The translations under genes and the position numbers were made by a program. A model generated the notes under the pieces. The model made no database searches. It was not told the DNA's origin and saw only the letters and a list, made by a program, of their open reading frames with translations. A stretch of DNA of 40,313 bases, from positions 1 through 40,313 of IMG/VR virus record IMGVR_UViG_3300009285_002217; one strand, 5' to 3'. Source of the DNA: a virus. Below are positions 11,344 to 20,801 of this stretch, one piece after another. Every line of letters begins with the position of its first letter. Position 1 is the stretch's first letter.

Positions 11344-13215
11344 ATCTCCAAGCTCACCGCTGAGGAAGTAATCCGCATCTGCCGCTCGCTCTACGACGAG
11401 ACGGGCTGGTCCGAACTCCGCACCGCCAACCAGAACCGCCACAACATGATCCACCGCCTCAACGAGGTGGCGATCCCCGGCATCTCGGTCAAGCTGGAAG
11501 ACCGCCGTTCCGACCTGGAGGTGCATGACGACCGCTGGCTGGAACGGCTGGACGCCGCCGACCTGAACATCCAGGTCTCTTCCTACTCCGATGATCCGGT
11601 GGACGTGAAGCAGGCACAGGACATCGAGAACTTCCTGCGCGCCTACCATGCCCACGATTCCAAAGGCCCCGCCGACCGCAGGCGCAAGGGCCAGATGGTG
11701 CGCTACGGACCAAGTTGGAAGCGCATCTGCTTCACCAAGGAGATCATCGACAAGCTGGCTGGCGCGAAGGACGAAGCGGAGATGAGCCGCATCCTCCAGG
11801 AGTCGGAGTTCTCGGTCAACATCTTCCGCTCCGAGTGCCCCGACATTCAGACCGTCGCGCAGGAACCGGACGGGTCCGTGGTGATTGAATTGGGAGAGCG
11901 CAAGCCGAGTGAGCTGCTACGCGCCTACCCTGATCTGGAAGGCGAGTACGAAGACACGTATGGGTATCTCACTTCGCTAGAGACTGCGCCGGAGGGCAGC
12001 TCCCAATATCAAGGGATGGTCACGTACTACCACCTCGAAGACGCGGAGTACATCTACGACGTGTGTGCGCCTTCTGCCTACACCAAGGGCGACGGCCAGG
12101 TGCTCCAGTGTTACCCGAACCCGCTCAAGCGCCCCTGGTACACCTTCTCGCCGGGCAAGGAGAAGCCGGAGCTTGCGCCGGTCGAACGCTACCGCCCGCT
12201 GATCGGCCCGCTCTACGAGATCGCCTTCAAGCTGCAAATCTACGGGACGTTGCTCGCATCCGGCGCGCTGAGGACGGGACGACCGGCGTATCAGCTCGTT
12301 AAGCAGGGCGGGCGCGCTGCGAACAGCCTGGATGATTTCATGGGGATGCCCACCGACCAGCGCCCGACGCTAGAGTTCGACGTGATGGATGACGAAGTTC
12401 AAAGCCCACCGGAGGGTTTCGAGTACAAAGTTCTCCCGACGCCGGACTACAATTGGCTCCTTTCCGCCTACCAGGAAGCGAAGCGCGAGATGGCCGAGTA
12501 CGGCTTCCCTGCGCCGCTCTCGCCCGACCAGTCTTTGCTTGGCCAGTCGGCCTCCGGCGCTCAGGCAGCCTACGGCATCGAGCAGGCGAAGTTCTTTGTC
12601 GAGCCGCCGCTGCGGAATCTGGCGAAGGCGTATGTTCAGGAGTTCCTGATCGTCCTGGGGCTGATCCGGGAGTTGAAGCTGAAGGTGGCGATTCGCGCCC
12701 TCCCAACGGGCGTAGGCTCCGTGCGCGAGTTGGTGAAGCTCGACGGCGCAGCGATCAAGGAAGTGGACATCGAGTGCTCGTTCGACGCGAAGACCGCGAC
12801 GATGGAGTACGCGGCACGGCAGTCGGACGCCTTCCTGATGCAGATCGGCGCGATGCCGATGGAAGACTTCATGGCGAACCGATGGCCTGATCCGATTGAG
12901 AAGCAGAAGAAGATCGACCGCGAGCTGATGGACAAGCAGATGCGCGACCGGGCGCTGACCGATGCGCTGACCACCATCGACAAGCTGCGGATGGAGGGGA
13001 TCGATCTCATCGCCGAGGCTGCGGCGGCGGCGGGCATCACCAACCTCCCCGATGAAGCGGAAGGGACGGCGCAGCCGCCGGACACAGAGGGAGTCGTACC
13101 GATGGACGGCGGCCCAGCACCAGGGGCGCTTGTGCGTGAGCAACGTCCGCCGATTATGAGCGTTGCGGGTGCGGGTGCGCCCATCGCGCCGCCGACAGGG
13201 ATGCCGGTGCCATGA
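11344..13215 (+). CDS. Portal protein (apparent ATC start)
   Basis: A 623-residue protein lying after terL and before scaffold and capsid, where phages carry the portal, the dodecameric ring through which DNA enters and leaves the head. Size and composition fit: a long mixed alpha/beta body, a helical segment near residues 490-570 and a Pro/Gly-rich disordered end. The first canonical ATG in frame is 11446. However, the 34 codons upstream read as normal coding sequence (SKLTAEEVIRICRSLYDETGW), and GGAGGG (11331-11336) lies seven bases before ATC 11344, so initiation at ATC is likely. An in-frame TAG at 11329 excludes a longer start. Its TGA overlaps the next ATG. Confidence 0.72.
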   Translation: MSKLTAEEVIRICRSLYDETGWSELRTANQNRHNMIHRLNEVAIPGISVKLEDRRSDLEVHDDRWLERLDAADLNIQVSSYSDDPVDVKQAQDIENFLRAYHAHDSKGPADRRRKGQMVRYGPSWKRICFTKEIIDKLAGAKDEAEMSRILQESEFSVNIFRSECPDIQTVAQEPDGSVVIELGERKPSELLRAYPDLEGEYEDTYGYLTSLETAPEGSSQYQGMVTYYHLEDAEYIYDVCAPSAYTKGDGQVLQCYPNPLKRPWYTFSPGKEKPELAPVERYRPLIGPLYEIAFKLQIYGTLLASGALRTGRPAYQLVKQGGRAANSLDDFMGMPTDQRPTLEFDVMDDEVQSPPEGFEYKVLPTPDYNWLLSAYQEAKREMAEYGFPAPLSPDQSLLGQSASGAQAAYGIEQAKFFVEPPLRNLAKAYVQEFLIVLGLIRELKLKVAIRALPTGVGSVRELVKLDGAAIKEVDIECSFDAKTATMEYAARQSDAFLMQIGAMPMEDFMANRWPDPIEKQKKIDRELMDKQMRDRALTDALTTIDKLRMEGIDLIAEAAAAAGITNLPDEAEGTAQPPDTEGVVPMDGGPAPGALVREQRPPIMSVAGAGAPIAPPTGMPVP

Positions 13216-13499
13216 GCAAGCCTTCTCGTTCCTCCGGCGAGTACCTGAACGAACTCATCGACTACGGCGTGGAACGCTACTGGGACTATCTCAAAGCGTT
13301 CTTCAAGTACGCAAACGAGTCGGGCTTCCTGATGGGAGAGGTGCCGCCGCGTAACAAGCTGGAGGAGTTGCAGAACCTTGCGGTGAAGGTGCCAAAACTG
13401 ATCGCTGCGCTGGCCGACCCTGCTCTGCATCCCGCGACGAAGGCGAGGGCTGATGCGGAGTTGCAGCGTTTCTATACGCTGAGACAGGAGTTCGCGTGA
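13212..13499 (+). CDS. Hypothetical virion-associated protein
   Basis: A 95-residue helical protein starting in an ATGA overlap with the portal stop and ending in a GTGA overlap with the next gene. Aromatic-rich N-terminal helices (YLNELIDYGVERYWDYLKAFF) and a C-terminal helix. Its position suggests a head or connector role; no family recognised. Confidence 0.5.
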   Translation: MSKPSRSSGEYLNELIDYGVERYWDYLKAFFKYANESGFLMGEVPPRNKLEELQNLAVKVPKLIAALADPALHPATKARADAELQRFYTLRQEFA

Positions 13500-13771
13500 T
13501 GATGAACTGGCAACAGGTCGTGAACGATACCGAGATGAGCGCGACAGACTTTCTCCGTTCTGTGTTGGATGACATTGAGAAGGACGAAGAGAACACGATC
13601 TCGGAGATACTGATCGTTGCGCGGCAGGTACGCAAGAGCGACGAAGCAGAATCTCCCGCCTACTGGGGCATGGGCTCTCACATGCTCCGCCATGCGCTCG
13701 CGGAGTATGCCGCCGATCTGGAAGCCGACGTGGTAGCGGGCAAGCGCAGCCCAGGGGAGCCGATGGAATGA
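13496..13771 (+). CDS. Hypothetical acidic helical protein
   Basis: GTG 13496 overlaps the upstream stop as GTGA; ATG 13499 or 13502 are alternatives. The 91-residue product is acidic and helical (SVLDDIEKDEENTISEIL). It ends in an ATGA overlap with the next gene. Probably cotranslated with the portal group. Confidence 0.5.
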   Translation: MMMNWQQVVNDTEMSATDFLRSVLDDIEKDEENTISEILIVARQVRKSDEAESPAYWGMGSHMLRHALAEYAADLEADVVAGKRSPGEPME

Positions 13772-15522
13772 CCCTGACTAAGCGCCAGCGCCGTAAGGCC
13801 GTGCGCCGTCTGGGTGTGCCGCACTACGAGGAGGGGGGGTTCATTCCAGACTTCTCCTTCTTTGGCGGTGGCAACAGTCCACCGCCTCCACCTCCAGACG
13901 GAGACGGAATTACGTATGTCACCGGCCCAGGTGGACGGATTTTCGTCATCGATCAGTATGGCGACGTGGTTGACTCATATCAGCCGAGCACCACGGGTGG
14001 CGGCGGTGGCACCGATCCCGCCTACCTCGCGCTGCAAGCTGACCAGAACCGTATCAACGAGATGCTGGGCTTGCTGAACGCCGAGATCGACCGCGAGCAA
14101 CTGGCCGCGCAGGCGGCGATAGCGAACAACGATCTCGTAGAGGAGCGGCTGCACAACCGCAACCTAGAACAGCTCGAGCAGCAGCGCATCGGCTTTGAAG
14201 TCCAGCGCGATAACCTCGACCGCCAGGTGGCGCAGTACCGCGCCGAGCTTGAGAAGTACGGCATCGACGTATCGCAGCTCGGCAACGAGCAGGACTACAA
14301 CCTGGGGCTGATCAACGCTCAGAGCGGGCTCTGGGGCCAGGCGCTCCAGGACGCGATAGCGCGGGGCGGGCTGGCGCTGGAGGGGCGTGGGCAGGACATA
14401 GAACAACGCAGCCAGGACTTGCAGGGCCAGATCGCTTTCAACAACAACCTGATCGACACCTACGCTACGCAAGTCCAGGAGGCGAATAACACGGGGGACT
14501 ACCAGCTTGCGGCCGCAGCCGAGGAACGCTTGCGCGTCGCTCAGCAGCAGGGCGTGATGCTGGAGGGCTATCGTGCCGAGTTGGCCGGAGCTGAGCTGGG
14601 CGGCACGATGCAACAGGGCGCGGGCGGGCTGCTGAGCGGTCTTGCCCAGCAGGAGGCCGACCGGCAGGAGCGGCTCCAGGAACTTGCATCAAACCCCCGT
14701 GATTTCATCCAGTACCTCAACGCAACACAGCCAGGTGGCAGCGGACCATTCTACGAAGCACTGGCTCGTGGAGAGTCGTTTGTTCCAGGGGGCACCTACG
14801 ATGGTGATTCGCTGCTGGGCGAAGGCTTCGATGCACTGGTGGCGCGGCTGAACGAGACGCCGACCTACGACGCGGCGGTCGCCGCCGCTCAGCGGTTGCA
14901 GGACATGGCGGGGAACGTGCCTACGGCCCCAACACGGGAGGAACTGCTGGCCTACGGCGACAATCTTGCGCCGCTTGGTCCGCCACCGTCGCCCGTCACC
15001 CCGCCGGCGTTGACACTGCCCACGGCTGAGTCGGTGGCTCCTGCGGTGATACCGGACGCTCCTCCCAGCCCGTATGCCTACACGATCCCAACGGCCACGC
15101 AGCAGACGCAGGCGAACCTAGAAGCGCAATTCGGCCCAGCCACAGTAACGCCAGGAACGACGACATATGCAGGTCATACGCCGACCGCAGCAGACTTGAT
15201 AAGGGCGGCACAATCTGGAACCGCCCTCCTAGGGACGCCCAACTACGGAGCGCTCCCCGGTGCGCCCGCACCTATCTCCGGCCCTGTGCCCCCGTTCGCC
15301 GAGGGCGGGAACGTCTACTCGAACATCCTGGCCCGCTGGCGCAAGCTCACGGGCAAGAAGCCGATGGGCAAGGGACACCTTGTTCTGGACGAGCCGGCGG
15401 TGCTGATGGGGGAGTTCTCTGGTCGCCCCTTAGCGACGATGGGTGAGAACGCGCCGAGAGAGAACGAGATGATCAGCCAGATGCCCGGCGGGGGATGGAA
15501 CGTACAACCGATGCGGAGGTGA
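13768..15522 (+). CDS. Probable internal virion protein (coiled coil, Pro-rich)
   Basis: A 584-residue protein. The basic N-terminus carries HYEEGGFIPDF and a Pro run. Residues about 85-320 form a long Gln/Glu/Arg-rich coiled coil, residues 390-500 are Pro/Thr/Ala-rich and probably extended, and a second FAEGGNVY motif precedes the basic C-terminal region. Short EGGF/EGGN motifs and such a composition are common in structural or ejected proteins of environmental podoviruses. Function is inferred from position between portal and scaffold. Confidence 0.45.
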   Translation: MTLTKRQRRKAVRRLGVPHYEEGGFIPDFSFFGGGNSPPPPPPDGDGITYVTGPGGRIFVIDQYGDVVDSYQPSTTGGGGGTDPAYLALQADQNRINEMLGLLNAEIDREQLAAQAAIANNDLVEERLHNRNLEQLEQQRIGFEVQRDNLDRQVAQYRAELEKYGIDVSQLGNEQDYNLGLINAQSGLWGQALQDAIARGGLALEGRGQDIEQRSQDLQGQIAFNNNLIDTYATQVQEANNTGDYQLAAAAEERLRVAQQQGVMLEGYRAELAGAELGGTMQQGAGGLLSGLAQQEADRQERLQELASNPRDFIQYLNATQPGGSGPFYEALARGESFVPGGTYDGDSLLGEGFDALVARLNETPTYDAAVAAAQRLQDMAGNVPTAPTREELLAYGDNLAPLGPPPSPVTPPALTLPTAESVAPAVIPDAPPSPYAYTIPTATQQTQANLEAQFGPATVTPGTTTYAGHTPTAADLIRAAQSGTALLGTPNYGALPGAPAPISGPVPPFAEGGNVYSNILARWRKLTGKKPMGKGHLVLDEPAVLMGEFSGRPLATMGENAPRENEMISQMPGGGWNVQPMRR

Positions 15523-15526
15523 CGAG

Positions 15527-16261
15527 ATGGCATACGCAAGCATGGCCGACTTCTTGAAGCAGTACAGCGGGGGCAAGCCGCTGCCAATGGGGCTGCCATC
15601 AGCGAATAACGCGCCGCTGCTGCCGCCGCCTCGGCGCGTCTCTCCTGCCGACATTGGGCCGCTGCTGCCGGGTGCTGGCAACGCTCCTGCTCCCGGCGCT
15701 GCGCCGCTAGGGCCGAGGGCGATACCGCCCGTGCGGCAGCCTGCGGGAGGCTTTACTGGCTGGGCTCCTCCACGACCCATGCCGCCAGGGTATGCTGATC
15801 TATTTCGCGCTCAGCCTGGACTGCCTTCTGCCCAAGAGACGGGCCAACGCTATCTCGCGTGGCTGAGACAGCGGAGGATGGGAGGCGGGCTTCCAGGAGG
15901 AAGAACGCTCCCGTTCCCAGGCGGAAAACCGTTGCCAACTGGCCCCTTTGGCCCTGATGCTGGGCCGTCAGCGCAACCTGGATTCGGCATTGGTAGGCCA
16001 GGATTTATCGATGTTGGATTCCCTCGCCCCTTCGTAGACGGTGGCGTGATCGCGCCCCCGCGCAAGACGCCGCAGGAAATCCTCTACCGAATGCTCCAGG
16101 GTCTCACGCCCCGCGTTATGGCCAACATGCTGCCGACCATGAAGGGCGTCACGTCCAGCATCGTGAGCGGGATGGGCAAGCCGCCGGAGGACTTCTGGGC
16201 CGAGGTTGCCCAGGGCGCACCGCCGACGTATGGCCAGAACGCGATGAGCGCGAACTTCTAG
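15527..16261 (+). CDS. Pro/Gly-rich probable virion protein
   Basis: GGAGGTGA lies just before ATG 15527. The 244-residue product is mostly Pro/Gly low complexity (residues 15-165). The C-terminal 60 residues look folded (PQEILYRMLQGLTPRVMANML). It is coupled to its neighbours and probably belongs to the same internal-protein group. No family recognised. Confidence 0.45.
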   Translation: MAYASMADFLKQYSGGKPLPMGLPSANNAPLLPPPRRVSPADIGPLLPGAGNAPAPGAAPLGPRAIPPVRQPAGGFTGWAPPRPMPPGYADLFRAQPGLPSAQETGQRYLAWLRQRRMGGGLPGGRTLPFPGGKPLPTGPFGPDAGPSAQPGFGIGRPGFIDVGFPRPFVDGGVIAPPRKTPQEILYRMLQGLTPRVMANMLPTMKGVTSSIVSGMGKPPEDFWAEVAQGAPPTYGQNAMSANF

Positions 16262-16270
16262 GAGGCGTTC

Positions 16271-19200
16271 GTGGCCTTCGGCTCCCGCCGTCTCATCGAT
16301 GTGCTGCGCGAGAAGCACGCCGCCGCTCAAGCGCAGTCTCAGATCAGAACCGAGGCCGCGTCCTTTCGGTCGTGGGGCCGCAACTGGCCCGCAGCGCGAC
16401 AGCTCCAGCAGGATCAGGGCGTTACACCCGGCGATCTGAACCCCGTGGGCTGGGGCTACTCCACGGCTCGCATCAGCCGTCCCAACCTGCGTCCAGGGAA
16501 CGCGATCCCCACGCTGGCCCAGGAGGCTGAGGCCGAGGAGCGGCGCGGCTTCCTCCGTACACTCCGCCAACGTAACAGAGAAGCGCAACAGCGCGGCATG
16601 TCCGAACTGGCCCAGGGCGGGCCGTACTCAGACGAAGACACCGCAGCGCTCAGGGCGATCAGCGACTCAGCGCGGGAGAACCGCGTCACGGGCAAGGAGT
16701 TCCTAGACTACCTGCGCGGGAGGACGCGCCTCCCCGACGAGACGGACAACCCGAACATCCTCACGCCGGAGGGGCGCACCGCACAGAGCGCACAGCGGTT
16801 GCTCAATCAGTACCTCGAAATGAAACAGCGGGCGGGAGAGGGGCAGGGGAATCTGACAGAAGGCTACAGGGGAAACGTGCGGACGCAGGGAACTGGACTT
16901 CTCACTTCCGCGCTCCCGCTGCCGGAAGAAGCGTTCGATCCGCTGGGGCCTGCCGCTGGGCCGGTGAGCCGCGCCTACAACTACGCGACCAGCCCTGTCG
17001 GAGCTGCGACGGCGATCACCATGCCGGGTGCGACGGCAGCGGGCCTTTTCGGTCAGGCAGGACTCGGTACGGCTGGAGAGGCTGCGGGCGTCCCAGGCTG
17101 GGCGCAGATTGGACTGGAGGTAGCGGGCGGCTTGGCTCCTGCGAGTTTGTTCACTGCGCCCGGACGTGCCCTCAGAACGGGTCTACGCCGTCCGCCCGTT
17201 CCCGAAGTCCCGCCGATCCCGCAGCGCATGGGCGCACCAGGGGCGCTGAGCGAGCCTTCGCTGCCTGTGCGTCCCCGCCCTGGGCTGATCGAGCCTGATG
17301 CGATGGTTCCCGCGCCCGGACAGGCGCGTGAGCTGGCCCCGCCGCTGGAACGCACGGCGGCGGAGCTGCCCCCTGGGGCCGTAGAGGATGTGGTTCCCTC
17401 TGCGGCCCCGAACGTGCCAGAAGGTTCGGCAGTACCTCCTCAGGCTGTCGAGCCTCTGGCCCCCTCCGTAGCCCCGGAGCCTGGAGTAGCAGCACAGGGG
17501 GCGGGTGCGCTAGGCGGTGGCGCTCCACTGACTGCTGGCCAGGTGCAGGCCCGCCAGCCGCAGGCGATCAGGCAGGCGGCATCGGCTTCCAATGCCCGCG
17601 AAGCGCGGGAGGCGTGGCGGTTGTACGACGGCGCAAACAACGCGGGGAACCTGGAGCGCAACGTCTGGGCTAATCAGGTCTACCAGGATGCCCGACAGGC
17701 AGGGCTCAAGATCAACCCGCGCTCTCCGACCCCGACCGATGATAGCGTATCGATCTTGGAGTGGGCGTTCGGCACGGGCACAGGGGAGCGCAGCCCTATC
17801 GGAAACTTCCCGCCGCGCCAGCAGCAGATCGCGCAATCACTGTACGGCAGGCTGGACGAAACGACACAGCGCCTCATCGCCGCCGACCCCGACTTCGCGC
17901 AGTACGCGCTCCCCGAATACTTCCCCCATTTGTTCAAGGTTACGAAGGGCAGAGGAACGGGGGCGAGAGGGTTCAACGTCCGGCCTGGCTTCACGCGGAA
18001 GCGGGAGCTGACGGGGACGCTTGGCGAGATTCTGAACAACCGGCCAGACCTTGACTTGGTGACGTGGGACCCCGTGAACTTCGTCACCCGCCATGAGGCG
18101 CAGGTGGACAACTACATCAACAGCCTGGAGGCGATCCGTGCGCTGAAGGCGAAGGGCGTGATTGTCCCTGCGCGTACTCCCGGTGTTCCGGCTACTTGGC
18201 GAACTCCGAAGATTATGCCCTTCAATCGCCGCACATTCCAAGGCCTAGTGGCAGAGCCGAAGGCGGCGGGACTGCTGGAGGATATGTTCGGCGAGTCAAT
18301 TTTCGATCAGTACGGTGCGCTGCGCGTCGCCAAGAGCGCCCGCGAGACGTTGTTCAAGATCAAGGTCTTCGGCGGTGCCTTCCAGGGCATCGACTACGCC
18401 TTCCGAGGCGCTGGCCTGGGTTTGTCCGAGCTGGCGCGGGGGAACGTGAAGGGGGCAGCCCGTTCATGGTTCAGCCCACTGCGCGCTGTGGCCCGCTCCG
18501 CTGTCCCGCAGCTCGACCGCGCTACGCTCGCAGCGGCCGAGCGAAACCCAAAGCTGATGGCGCTCTACCGGAATGGTCTGGCCGCGACGGTTGACCCGTC
18601 CATCTCCGATCAAGCGATCCGGGGCATTGGCGGCATCGTCCCACAGACGGTAGCTGGGCGTCAGATTCCTGGTGCTAGTGGCTTGGCGCAGGTGCTCGAC
18701 TTCGTTGGCGGCGGCGCGTACCAGAAGTTCCACACCGAGATGCTGGAGCAGGCGGGGCTGGTCAACCTGGAGAAGAACTTGAGAAGGGGGATGCCACTGG
18801 AGGAAGCAGCGCGGGTTGGGGCAGAGGAGACAAATGTGTTCTTCTCCAGCATCCCGAACTGGCAGAGCGCGGTGAAGTCGGCGACCGGGCGTGATCTGAT
18901 GAAGTTCCCGTTTTTCGCTACGGGCGAGTTGGAGGGCTGGTTTCGTATTCCCTTCCAGGCTCCGGCGGGCTTCGCAGGCATCATCGGGACGACTGTGATC
19001 GCCGCTGAGATGCTGAACAAGGCGTTCACGGGCGATTGGCTGAATGAGGATCAACTGAATCCCTACGATGCAAAGGGCTTTCAGGAATTGAAAGACCGCC
19101 CACAGAATCTGCTCAGCTTTCAGGGAACGGGCATCTTCAACACTCACTTTTTGAGGCCCATCCTGCCCTGGAAGGGAGCCGATGGGAGAGTCCTCTACCT

Positions 19201-20380
19201 CGATCTGTTGGGTCAGGCCGACACGCCGTTTCGGTGGGCACTCGATCCAGTCTTCGCCACCCGTACTCGTCTTGGCCAATTCCCGGCAGCGGGGTTTGAC
19301 ATCGCCGACATTACCCACGGAGACGCCCCCATGTTTGGCGAGAAGGTTGAGAGTCCGCAGGACTTGGCCCGTTTCGCCGCTCAGGAGCTGTCGCCCATTT
19401 CTGTAGGCGCGCTGTCGGGAACCGAACAACAGCGTATCGGGGGCGTGGGCGCTGGACTGCAAACTACTGGCTTGAACATCTCTGCCGAGCGCCGTGCTGA
19501 CCAGGCTAAGCGCGAGTTCGAGAAGGCAGGCGTTCCCTTCAATCCTGAGACATGGCGCACCGTTGCCAAGGGAGACCCGCGCTTCCAACATCTGCTGACC
19601 GTCTCCGACACGAAGGCGAAGATCGCCCAAGCTCTTGCGCCGGAGGAGGCTAAGGTTCTTCGCTTCGCCCAGGGCGTCCTGCGCGGTGATCCCCAGGCGG
19701 GCACGGCCTTCCGCGAGAAGATCAGCGACTTGTACAAGGTAGCTCACGGCGTGAGCATAGACGCCTACTATGGCAAGGACTTCCCTGATCCCAAGAGCAG
19801 AGACGGGAAGAATCTCCAGGCGTACCGCGAACTTGACCCCAGCGATCCCCAGTGGGCGTTGCCCGAAAACGAGTTTGCGACAGACTGGGACGCCTTCTTC
19901 GCTGAGCAGGACAGGTTGCTAGGGCTGATGCCGCCTTCGCTCCAGGCGTCGCTCAGAGAGCCCCCCACGGTGGCCGACCCGACGCTCCAGAAAGCGATCA
20001 ACCTCTACGAGAAGGCGAAGGAAGACCGCGATGCCCTGGGCAACATCTCGCCCATCCGTGGCCTCACGATCAAGCAGTACGACCAGATACGCGACCTCCA
20101 GCGGTCGGCAGAGACGTGGCGCAAGGAGAACCCGAACCCTGCCGGCAAGTGGGCTCCCATGCCCTACGCGATCAAGCGCGTCGGCCAGCAGCAGCGCCTA
20201 TCGCCCGGGCTGATCAAAGCCGCCATCCGCTACAACGGCGGGCCGACCGACCGCGAGCGCAACCCTGCCTACATCCAGTTCCTGATGCAGCATGAGAGCG
20301 GTCTGATGGGGACGTTCTATCCAGAATTGTTCGATGACCAGTGGTATGCACAGGCTAAGGCCAGAGCGGGAAGACAATGA
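16271..20380 (+). CDS. Very large internal/ejected virion protein
   Basis: GGAGG at 16261-16265 precedes GTG 16271. The 1369-residue protein has a charged helical N-terminus, a Gly/Ala-rich hydrophobic stretch near residues 240-295, a Pro-rich linker (about 300-430) and a large folded middle (about 450-900) rich in aromatic motifs. Another hydrophobic segment lies near 897-920 (GFAGIIGTTVIAAEML), and the C-terminal third is charged and helical. Membrane-compatible segments in a giant virion protein next to the portal suggest an ejection protein that helps DNA cross the envelope. It could carry LPD-type polyvalent domains, but I see no catalytic motif. Its 3' end overlaps a convergent small gene by 26 bases. 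Confidence 0.5.
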   Translation: MAFGSRRLIDVLREKHAAAQAQSQIRTEAASFRSWGRNWPAARQLQQDQGVTPGDLNPVGWGYSTARISRPNLRPGNAIPTLAQEAEAEERRGFLRTLRQRNREAQQRGMSELAQGGPYSDEDTAALRAISDSARENRVTGKEFLDYLRGRTRLPDETDNPNILTPEGRTAQSAQRLLNQYLEMKQRAGEGQGNLTEGYRGNVRTQGTGLLTSALPLPEEAFDPLGPAAGPVSRAYNYATSPVGAATAITMPGATAAGLFGQAGLGTAGEAAGVPGWAQIGLEVAGGLAPASLFTAPGRALRTGLRRPPVPEVPPIPQRMGAPGALSEPSLPVRPRPGLIEPDAMVPAPGQARELAPPLERTAAELPPGAVEDVVPSAAPNVPEGSAVPPQAVEPLAPSVAPEPGVAAQGAGALGGGAPLTAGQVQARQPQAIRQAASASNAREAREAWRLYDGANNAGNLERNVWANQVYQDARQAGLKINPRSPTPTDDSVSILEWAFGTGTGERSPIGNFPPRQQQIAQSLYGRLDETTQRLIAADPDFAQYALPEYFPHLFKVTKGRGTGARGFNVRPGFTRKRELTGTLGEILNNRPDLDLVTWDPVNFVTRHEAQVDNYINSLEAIRALKAKGVIVPARTPGVPATWRTPKIMPFNRRTFQGLVAEPKAAGLLEDMFGESIFDQYGALRVAKSARETLFKIKVFGGAFQGIDYAFRGAGLGLSELARGNVKGAARSWFSPLRAVARSAVPQLDRATLAAAERNPKLMALYRNGLAATVDPSISDQAIRGIGGIVPQTVAGRQIPGASGLAQVLDFVGGGAYQKFHTEMLEQAGLVNLEKNLRRGMPLEEAARVGAEETNVFFSSIPNWQSAVKSATGRDLMKFPFFATGELEGWFRIPFQAPAGFAGIIGTTVIAAEMLNKAFTGDWLNEDQLNPYDAKGFQELKDRPQNLLSFQGTGIFNTHFLRPILPWKGADGRVLYLDLLGQADTPFRWALDPVFATRTRLGQFPAAGFDIADITHGDAPMFGEKVESPQDLARFAAQELSPISVGALSGTEQQRIGGVGAGLQTTGLNISAERRADQAKREFEKAGVPFNPETWRTVAKGDPRFQHLLTVSDTKAKIAQALAPEEAKVLRFAQGVLRGDPQAGTAFREKISDLYKVAHGVSIDAYYGKDFPDPKSRDGKNLQAYRELDPSDPQWALPENEFATDWDAFFAEQDRLLGLMPPSLQASLREPPTVADPTLQKAINLYEKAKEDRDALGNISPIRGLTIKQYDQIRDLQRSAETWRKENPNPAGKWAPMPYAIKRVGQQQRLSPGLIKAAIRYNGGPTDRERNPAYIQFLMQHESGLMGTFYPELFDDQWYAQAKARAGRQ

Positions 20381-20537
20381 CTGGTTCGTATGGATCGGGA
20401 TCATTCCAGTTCCCTGGCTCAGCAATTTGGCCCTGGCCAGGGAAGATGATGTAAAGCGTGAGCACAATCAAGAACACGCTCATGGCTATCCAAAACCAGG
20501 GGATACGATGACCGATCTCCGAGAGCCACCTCATCAT
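20355..20537 (-). CDS. Small minus-strand membrane protein (moron-like)
   Basis: A 60-residue protein on the minus strand inside the plus-strand head operon. One strong transmembrane helix (WFWIAMSVFLIVLTLYIIF, about residues 14-32) is followed by an acidic Pro-rich tail. It has its own extended -10 (TGCTATACT, 20555-20547) nine bases before the ATG. An isolated, oppositely oriented, self-promoted small membrane gene resembles a moron expressed from the prophage. The 3' end overlaps the large virion gene. Confidence 0.5.
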   Translation of the reverse strand: MMRWLSEIGHRIPWFWIAMSVFLIVLTLYIIFPGQGQIAEPGNWNDPDPYEPVIVFPLWP

Positions 20538-20546
20538 AGGAAGCCT

Positions 20547-20555
20547 AGTATAGCA
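20547..20555 (-). promoter_or_regulatory. Extended -10 promoter for the small membrane protein
   Basis: TGCTATACT on the minus strand matches TGnTATAcT. The start codon lies nine bases downstream, giving a near-leaderless message. No -35 is obvious. Confidence 0.45.
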
Positions 20556-20731
20556 TGACGGAGTACCGCTGCCCTTATCCGCACCCGCGCATTCCAGGCC
20601 AGGAATGCAGGGGCATCCTGCGCTTGAAGTTCAGCGAGGGTAAGGTCGAGATCGGCTGCCCTCGCTGCCACCGCTCGCGTTACTTCATGTTCGGGAAGGA
20701 AGAGACGGTAGGAACCGCCTTGACAGTCTAG
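20555..20731 (+). CDS. Small zinc-ribbon protein
   Basis: A 58-residue protein: MTEYRCPYPHPRIPGQEC, then GILRLKF and CPRCHRSRYFMFG. Four Cys in two pairs about 20 residues apart resemble the Com-type zinc ribbons of phages. AGGAAG lies about 11 bases before ATG 20555. The start is back to back with the minus-strand membrane gene. Its stop lies inside the spacer of the capsid-operon promoter. Confidence 0.55.
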   Translation: MTEYRCPYPHPRIPGQECRGILRLKFSEGKVEIGCPRCHRSRYFMFGKEETVGTALTV

Positions 20732-20748
20732 CTATCAAGGTCTACATT
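20720..20748 (+). promoter_or_regulatory. Promoter of the scaffold-capsid operon
   Basis: A perfect TTGACA (20720-20725), a 17-base spacer and TACATT (20743-20748). Transcription would start near 20755, about 47 bases before the scaffold start, just ahead of a hairpin. Confidence 0.55.
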
Positions 20749-20770
20749 CTAAGCAGGCCACGACGCCTAC

Positions 20771-20801
20771 GAGCGCAGCGCCGAGAAAGGTAGCTGCGCT
20801 C
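20771..20801 (+). promoter_or_regulatory. Hairpin abutting the scaffold start codon
   Basis: GAGCGCAGC (20771-20779) and GCTGCGCTC (20793-20801) form a perfect nine-pair stem. The 13-base loop contains the SD-like GAAAGG. The TTG start codon follows the stem with no gap, so folding could set SD access and spacing. Confidence 0.55.

Noticed and set aside
18464-19747. Minus-strand frame of 427 codons inside the large virion gene.
   Set aside because: It is antisense to a coupled plus-strand gene and has no domain, SD or promoter.
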